Positions 1 through 6,300 of a DNA stretch of 7,469 nt are shown here, in pieces. Source of the DNA: an uncultured bacterium (GTDB lineage: Bacteria; Fidelibacterota; Marinisomatia; Marinisomatales; UBA1611); assembly GCA_938092125.1 (NCBI GenBank), contig CALKMQ010000183.1, positions 1-7,469 on the forward strand. Direction: 5' to 3'. The notes beneath the pieces are model-generated. The model worked only from the letters and a program-made list of their open reading frames with translations, did no database searches and was not told the origin of the DNA. Made by a program: the position numbers and the translations under genes. The number at the start of each line of letters is the position of its first letter. Position 1 is the stretch's first letter.

Positions 1-1
1 T

Positions 2-796
2 TTATTTTTAGTTATACCCATGCTTAACTCGGCTTATGCACAGGATGATGTTGAAGAAAACAGCTCTGAGTCTTCGCATGACTTGTATATCGCTTTCGAT
101 CAGACCAGTGGGAATACAAATAATTTAGTTTCTGGTGCTGAATATGGTTTTTCCTTACTTGGGGATCTCGCCTCTCTTACTGATACAGAATTTTCTTTCT
201 CTCTAGCTGGTAATTATGCTACTCTCGATGAGGAGCCATATGCGTTAGATGGTAATGTTCACACACAGTTAGATCTCTGGGCAAATCAAAAATACTCTCC
301 TTTTTTGTTTTTTGACTACAGTTTTGATCGTTCGCTAGGTTTAATCAATAGAACAAACGTAGCACTTGGTGCTAAAGTTAGGCTAGGTAAAATATTTTCT
401 CTTAGCTATGCTTTTATGTTTGAAGAAGAAGAATATGATTCAGTAGAAACTTTTTCCAGACATTCGTTTCGTCCAAAAATTAAATTAGTTTTATCTGAAG
501 GAGCTCTTTTTATGGACTACCGAGCTTTTTATAAGCCGCGAGTTGAAGACTTTAATGATTATCTTTTAGAGAATACATTAGTTCTATCTATTGCGACATT
601 TTATGAAGCTTTATCAGTAGATATTACATTACAACATAGTTACAATAGTAAATATGATGGAGACAATAAAGTCCTCAAACCTGTGGAAGAATGGGAAAGT
701 GAATTTGACTCTGACTACGGAGATTTTGTATCTAAACAGACTTTCTATAAAGATACAGATCTGTCCGCTTCTATTGGTTTCAGTTTATCTTTCTAG
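2..796 (+). CDS. secreted beta-rich protein, probable DUF481-like outer-membrane barrel (5' truncated)
   Basis: This is the C-terminal 264 codons of a gene whose start lies left of the window. The frame is open from base 2, and the residues before the ATG at 20 (LFLVIP) continue a hydrophobic signal-peptide core that ends in the cleavage-like motif SAYA|QDD at about bases 29-49. That ATG is therefore probably not the start. The mature part is almost all alternating hydrophobic/polar beta strands with many aromatic residues. It has an early SGNT motif, a middle NRTNVALGAKVRL segment, and a C-terminal strand ending in Phe (SASIGFSLSF), as is typical of proteins inserted by the BAM machinery. 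The SGNT opening, strand pattern and size resemble DUF481 (YdiY-type) outer-membrane proteins. That assignment is by eye and the function is unknown. An acidic loop near the C-terminus (EEWESEFDSDYGD) is probably surface or periplasmic. An intrinsic terminator follows the stop codon. Confidence 0.75.
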   Translation, partial: LFLVIPMLNSAYAQDDVEENSSESSHDLYIAFDQTSGNTNNLVSGAEYGFSLLGDLASLTDTEFSFSLAGNYATLDEEPYALDGNVHTQLDLWANQKYSPFLFFDYSFDRSLGLINRTNVALGAKVRLGKIFSLSYAFMFEEEEYDSVETFSRHSFRPKIKLVLSEGALFMDYRAFYKPRVEDFNDYLLENTLVLSIATFYEALSVDITLQHSYNSKYDGDNKVLKPVEEWESEFDSDYGDFVSKQTFYKDTDLSASIGFSLSF

Positions 797-822
797 ATCT
801 CTTTTAATTAATTCTTAATACC

Positions 823-851
823 AGGCGCAATTACACTTGCGCCTTTTATTT
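823..851 (+). terminator. intrinsic (rho-independent) terminator
   Basis: A perfect GC-rich hairpin consists of AGGCGCAA (823-830), a six-base loop TTACAC (831-836) and TTGCGCCT (837-844). It is followed directly by the T-rich run TTTTATTT (844-851). The T tract is only on this side, so it terminates + strand transcription, presumably of the upstream secreted-protein gene, whose stop is 26 bases before the stem. It ends five bases before the leuS start codon, leaving almost no room for a separate leuS promoter downstream. Confidence 0.85.
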
Positions 852-856
852 ACACT

Positions 857-3277
857 ATGGACTATAATCACCTAAAAATCGAAAAAAAGTGGCAAAAGTT
901 TTGGGAGGATAACAATACTTTTAGAACTGAAGATTCGAAAGAAAAAGAAAAATGTTATATTCTTGACATGTTTCCTTATCCCTCTGGTTCGGGTCTACAT
1001 GTGGGACATCCTCTTGGTTATACTGCCACAGACATATATTCTCGTTTTAAAAGACTAAATAATTTTAATGTATTACATCCTATTGGTTGGGATGCCTTTG
1101 GTCTTCCTGCTGAGCAATATGCGCTAAAAACTGGCACCCACCCTAGCATAACTACTGAAAAAAATATAAATCGTTATAGGAAACAGTTGAAAATGCTTGG
1201 CTTTTCTTATGATTGGGATAGAGAGGTAAATACAACTGATGCAAACTATTATAAGTGGACACAATGGATCTTCTTGCAACTTTACAAAAAAGGACTCGCG
1301 TATGAAGCTGAAGTACCAGTTAATTGGTGCCCTGAATTAAAAGCAGTTTTATCAAATGAAGAAGTCGTTGATGGGAAATCGGATATAGGAGGACATCCAG
1401 TTGAACGTTTGCCTATGAGACAATGGATGTTTAGAATTACTGATTATGCAGAATCTTTATTGGATGGACTAGAAGATTTAGATTGGCCAGAAAGCGTAAA
1501 AGAGTTACAACGTAATTGGATTGGAAAATCAAATGGTTGTGAAGTTGACTTTAAGGTAAAATCTTTAAATCATATTATTACTGTATATACAACAAGACCA
1601 GATACGCTTTTTGGTGCTACTTATATGGTCCTTTCTCCAGAGCATCCATTAGTAGATAAACTCGTATCTAATGATCAAGTAGTAGAAGTAAAAAATTATA
1701 AGAAGCTCGCTTCAATGAAATCGGATTTTGATAGAGGAGAGGTCAATAAAGATAAATCTGGTGTTTTTTTAGGAACTTATGCTATAAACCCTGTAAATGA
1801 TGAAAAGATTCCAATCTGGATTGCTGATTATGTACTCATGAGCTATGGTACCGGATCAATCATGGCCGTACCAGCGCACGATGAACGAGACTATGAATTT
1901 GCAAAGAAATTTAAACTACCTATTAAAGAAGTTGTTTTAGGTGGAGACATTGAAAAAGAAGTTCATAAAGACACTGATCATGGAGTTATGGTTAATTCGT
2001 CAAACAATGAAGATCTTGATTTAAATGGATCTAGTATCGAATCAGCGATTGAGCAGGTAATTATTTGGCTTGAAAAAAAGCAATTAGGTAAAAGAAAAAC
2101 CCAATATAAGCTTAGAGACTGGCTTTTTTCTAGACAGAGATACTGGGGTGAACCAATTCCAATAATTCATCGAAAAGATGGTAGTGTTGTACCTCTTGAT
2201 AGTTCAGATTTACCTTTAACACTTCCACAGGTAGAAAAATATGAGCCTACTGGTACAGGAGAGTCTCCTTTAGCTGGTATATCTGATTGGGTTAATACGG
2301 ATGATGGAAGAAGAGAGACAAACACAATGCCTCAGTGGGCGGGATCGTGCTGGTACTATTTACGCTATATTAGTCCGAATGACAATAGCGATGCATGGAA
2401 TAAGGATGATGAGAAATACTGGATGCCTGTTGATCTCTATGTCGGAGGAGTAGAGCATGCAGTTTTACATCTTCTATATTCAAGATTCTGGCACCACGTG
2501 CTTCATGACCTCGGTTTAGTATCTACCAGAGAGCCGTTCAAAAAGCTTTATAATCAGGGTATGATTGGCGGAGAAGATGGTCAGAAAATGAGTAAGTCTA
2601 GAGGAAATGTTGTAAATCCTGATGATGTTGTTGAAAAGTTTGGAGCAGATAGCTTTAGAGTTTATGAGATGTTTATGGGGCCATTAGATAAGTCAAAACC
2701 ATGGAATACTAAAGGTTTACAAGGTTCATACAGATTTATACAAAAAGTTTGGAAAGTTTGTATTGAAAATAAAGAAAAGATAAATAATCGAAATGAATCT
2801 TCCGATAAAACGATAAGAATTCTCCATCAAACTATAAAGAAAGTCACAGAAGATTTAGAAAAATTGAGCTTTAACACCGCTGTATCGCAAATGATGATTT
2901 TCATTAATCATATTTTAACGCTTAAAAGTTATGATGAGGGTGTAATTAGGAACTTTCTTATAATTTTAAATCCATTTGCTCCTCATATAACCGAAGAAAT
3001 TTTTGAACAACTAAGTTTCAACGTAGATGGACCTATTACAAACCAGTTATGGCCAGAATTTAATGATAAAATGTTGGTACCTGATAAGATGACGATAGCT
3101 GTGCAGATTAATGGAAAAACTAGAGGTGCAATAGAGCTTGATAGTAATTTAAGTCAAAAAAGTATTGTAAAGAGCATTCTACAAAATGATGGTTTTAAAA
3201 AATACTTAAATAATTTAAGTGTTATTAAAGAAATTTATGTGCCAAATAGATTGGTAAACTTTGTTGTAAAAAAGTAA
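857..3277 (+). CDS. leuS: leucyl-tRNA synthetase
   Basis: This cytoplasmic class I aminoacyl-tRNA synthetase (EC 6.1.1.4) charges tRNA-Leu with leucine using ATP. The N-terminus MDYNHLKIEKKWQKFW is the usual family start, which supports the ATG at 857 although no Shine-Dalgarno sequence is visible before it. The ATP-binding HIGH-type motif is HVGH at residues 48-51 within FPYPSGSGLHVGHPLGY, and KMSKS is at 577-581. The CP1 editing domain, which hydrolyses mischarged tRNA-Leu, looks functional: the threonine-rich TTRPDTLFG is at 245-253, and HDERD at 341-345 ends in the conserved editing Asp345. The tRNA-binding C-terminal domain ends in YVPNRLVNFVVKK. The protein is 806 aa against about 860 in E. 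coli. The segment before KMSKS is short, so there is no large leucine-specific insertion. The zinc-finger region keeps one cysteine (Cys158) and no CxxC pairs. The frame is intact throughout. Confidence 0.97.
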   Translation: MDYNHLKIEKKWQKFWEDNNTFRTEDSKEKEKCYILDMFPYPSGSGLHVGHPLGYTATDIYSRFKRLNNFNVLHPIGWDAFGLPAEQYALKTGTHPSITTEKNINRYRKQLKMLGFSYDWDREVNTTDANYYKWTQWIFLQLYKKGLAYEAEVPVNWCPELKAVLSNEEVVDGKSDIGGHPVERLPMRQWMFRITDYAESLLDGLEDLDWPESVKELQRNWIGKSNGCEVDFKVKSLNHIITVYTTRPDTLFGATYMVLSPEHPLVDKLVSNDQVVEVKNYKKLASMKSDFDRGEVNKDKSGVFLGTYAINPVNDEKIPIWIADYVLMSYGTGSIMAVPAHDERDYEFAKKFKLPIKEVVLGGDIEKEVHKDTDHGVMVNSSNNEDLDLNGSSIESAIEQVIIWLEKKQLGKRKTQYKLRDWLFSRQRYWGEPIPIIHRKDGSVVPLDSSDLPLTLPQVEKYEPTGTGESPLAGISDWVNTDDGRRETNTMPQWAGSCWYYLRYISPNDNSDAWNKDDEKYWMPVDLYVGGVEHAVLHLLYSRFWHHVLHDLGLVSTREPFKKLYNQGMIGGEDGQKMSKSRGNVVNPDDVVEKFGADSFRVYEMFMGPLDKSKPWNTKGLQGSYRFIQKVWKVCIENKEKINNRNESSDKTIRILHQTIKKVTEDLEKLSFNTAVSQMMIFINHILTLKSYDEGVIRNFLIILNPFAPHITEEIFEQLSFNVDGPITNQLWPEFNDKMLVPDKMTIAVQINGKTRGAIELDSNLSQKSIVKSILQNDGFKKYLNNLSVIKEIYVPNRLVNFVVKK

Positions 3278-3298
3278 TTATCTTTTATTTAATTCACT

Positions 3299-3304
3299 AA
3301 AGGA
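3299..3304 (+). promoter_or_regulatory. ribosome binding site of the sensor kinase gene
   Basis: AAAGGA lies seven bases before the ATG at 3312, a normal Shine-Dalgarno spacing, and it selects this start. An in-frame TTG sits directly before it (3309-3311) but would be closer to the site than usual. The whole gap from the leuS stop to this start is 34 bp, and I see no terminator or convincing promoter in it, so co-transcription with leuS is plausible. Confidence 0.7.
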
Positions 3305-3311
3305 ACTTTTG

Positions 3312-6300
3312 ATGAGTAAATATAAAAATTATATATTGTTATTTAGTTTAGTTATTTCATCGCTAAATGGTGAGGTTTTTAAACAAAACAAAATCGATCA
3401 GGACCCTTGGTTAAAATATTTATCATTTTTAGGTCCTTTTAAGGATGATGTTATTGCAGAAAAAGCTATTGAAAAAGTTTTTTCTAGTGAATTGTTAAGT
3501 GTAAAAGAACTTCAAATAAAAGATAAAAAATTTGATTTACTAAATGTCAGTTCAAGCGCTGCAAATGGTGTTCATTTCATTCATCAATTATATTCAGGCT
3601 TAAATGAGGATGATATAGTTATTGGAATAGCAAGGATTTTTAGTGACAAAAAGCAAACTGTAGTAATAGATTTTGGAGAAATTCTATCATCAATTTCAGT
3701 TTTTTATGAGGGTTCAAAAATTGAGTTGTCGAAGAACGAATATGAATTAACAAGGTTGGATGTAAAAAAAGGGTTTAGTACAATTGTAGTAAAGGTAAAA
3801 AATAAAAAGAAAGCAGGGTTTTATTTGAACCTTTATCCAAAATCTCGTATTGAAATAAAAGGAATAATAGTTGATGATCAAAATGTTCCGATACCTTTTG
3901 CGAATGTATTTATTACGAACAACAAAGAGTTTAATAAGAATATTAATTCTTCCGAAAGTGGAAAATTTGAGTTTCTCATAAATAAGCAGCTCAATAAAAA
4001 TGACAATTTCACTATTTTTTCAAATGGGAGGCAAGATAGGGTTGGTGTACATGTACTAAATGAACTTAGATCTGGAGATAGGATAAATATCAATTTAGTA
4101 CTTAAACAAAGGCAAAAGATTTCAGGAAAAGTTTTTTCTTCAGATGGAAAAAAAATACAATATAAAGCTGCAGTAAAATTGTTTTATATGAACGAGAATG
4201 GTTCTTACAATGAAGAACTTTCATTTATAAGACACACAAATCAAGACGGCGAGTTTAATTTTAGAAACTTAATTATTGGTGATTATAACATAGCAATTAT
4301 TCTAGCTGATAAAATTATTTTTAAAGTAGATGAAGATGGTAACAAAAAAAAATATGTAATAAAAGATACTGGCGTCAGTTACGAGGATTTAAGAATGAAA
4401 GTCCAAACTTCAAATAGGGGAGTATGGGAAAATATTAATTATTTAGATGGTTTAAGAAGTGACTGGGTGAACGATATTATGGTAGATGATGACAACTCAT
4501 TGTGGTTCGCTTGCTGGACTGGAGCATCCATTTTTAATGGGCAGACAATGTCTACGTTTACACAAGATGATGGTTTACCACAAGAACCTATAACAAATAT
4601 TTTTAAAGATTCAAAAGGTGTAATTTGGTCTACATCTGGTGCTTTTGACGGAAAAGCGGGAGGACTAACATATTTTAATTCTGATAAAACTATTAAAAAC
4701 GTGACTGATGATTTTGAACTTTATGACCCAACAGTAAATACGATAACTGAAGATAACTTTGGTAATATTGTTTTTGGTGGAACAGGTGGTCTTTATAAAT
4801 ATAACTCTAATGATAAAAAACATTTTACTTATAAAAACCAAATGGGAAATGGCTTGGTTAAAGATGTATTTGTAGAAGGTAATAATTATTGGATAGCTAC
4901 TACAGGAGGATTGGTTCATTACAATGGTAAAAAATTCAAGAACTATAATACTAGAGATGGCCTAGCCTCAAATACTATTAATAAAATTGAAAAGTCACCC
5001 AATGGGGATATTTGGATTGCTACTGATAATGGGATATCTATCTATAATGGTACCTCTTTTAAAAACTATTACAGAAATGATGGATTAAACCATCCAAACA
5101 TAAACGGATTTCTTTTTGACACTAATGGTGATATCTATGTAGCAACTAACTGGGGTGTAAATTTAATTAGAGAAGGAAGAATAGTTAGCATCGATCCAAT
5201 GAGTAATGGTATGAGTCAAAGATTAGCTAGGACAACCGACATGGTAAAATCTAGAGATGGTGTATATTGGTTTTCAACTTATGGAAATGGCGTATGGAAA
5301 TATGATCCTTTTTCAGTAATAAACTTGACTAGAACGGATAATGTACCAACTAGCCAGAAAAGTGGAATAATATCAGATAAAGACAATAATATTTGGGTTG
5401 GTACTCGAGAAGGTTTAATTAAAGTAAAAAATGATAAAGTAGAAAAAATATATAAAATGGAAGATGGCTTAAGTAATAATTGGATATCGGACCTAGCTAT
5501 GGACGATTATGGAACGCTCTGGATAAGCACATTTAAAGGTTTGTCTTCATACAATGGAAGAGAGTTCTTTATTTATGGAATTAAAGATGGTTTTCCTGCT
5601 GATGATATGAATTCTATAGCTGTAGATAAAAATGGTTTAATATGGGTTTTTACATCAAAAGGGCTTTGCTCATTTGATGGAGTAAATGTAAAAGTATACG
5701 ATGAAAAACATGGTATTTATTATTTAAACACAGGCAATAGCTGGCCTGAAATATTAGTACATCCAAATGGTAGTATTTACATATGTCAATATGGTGGTGG
5801 ATTGACAATATTTAAAAATGGAAAATCTAAAAGGTATGGTCCAAAAGAAGGGCTCAGTGATGTTAGAATACACCATATGGCGCTAGATTCTGAAGGTAAT
5901 TGCTGGTTGGCTTCTGACGGTTCTGGTATTTTTAAATTTGATGGTAGTAGATTTACTAGATATGATGTCAAAGATGGCTTGGTTGCTCCAGAAATAAATC
6001 ATATATATGTGGATGATTATGATAAAATATGGGCTGGTACCTATGGTGGCGGAGTAGCAGTTTTTGATGGTAAAACTTGGGGTTCTATTGATAAAAGAGA
6101 TGGTCTTATCAGTAATACTATTGCATCTATCACTTCAATTTCAGGAAATACATATTGGTTTTCTACTTTTAATGGTTTAACAAAATATCGACCAAGTACG
6201 AATATTGGTTTTGTAAACATTGAAAGTGTTACGACTCCTTCTAATGAGTTTAATCAAAATGATGAAAACTGGTCTGATATCATATCACCAACAAATAATA

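Noticed and set aside
797..822. Possible -10-like elements (TTAATT, TAATAC) for a leuS promoter
   Set aside because: Matches to known promoter consensus sequences are weak, with no convincing -35 partner at normal spacing. AT-rich spacer alone would give such matches.
3878..4093. Minus-strand open frame opposite the first Ig-like domain
   Set aside because: Short and antisense to the continuous + strand kinase frame, with low-complexity hydrophobic content and no start signal.
4665..4919. Minus-strand open frame opposite propeller blades 2-5
   Set aside because: Antisense shadow of the repeat-encoding region; its Ile/Phe-rich translation reflects AT-rich sequence.
5786..5971. Minus-strand 61-codon open frame opposite blades 11-13
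   Set aside because: Short, antisense to well-conserved propeller repeats, and without any supporting signal.
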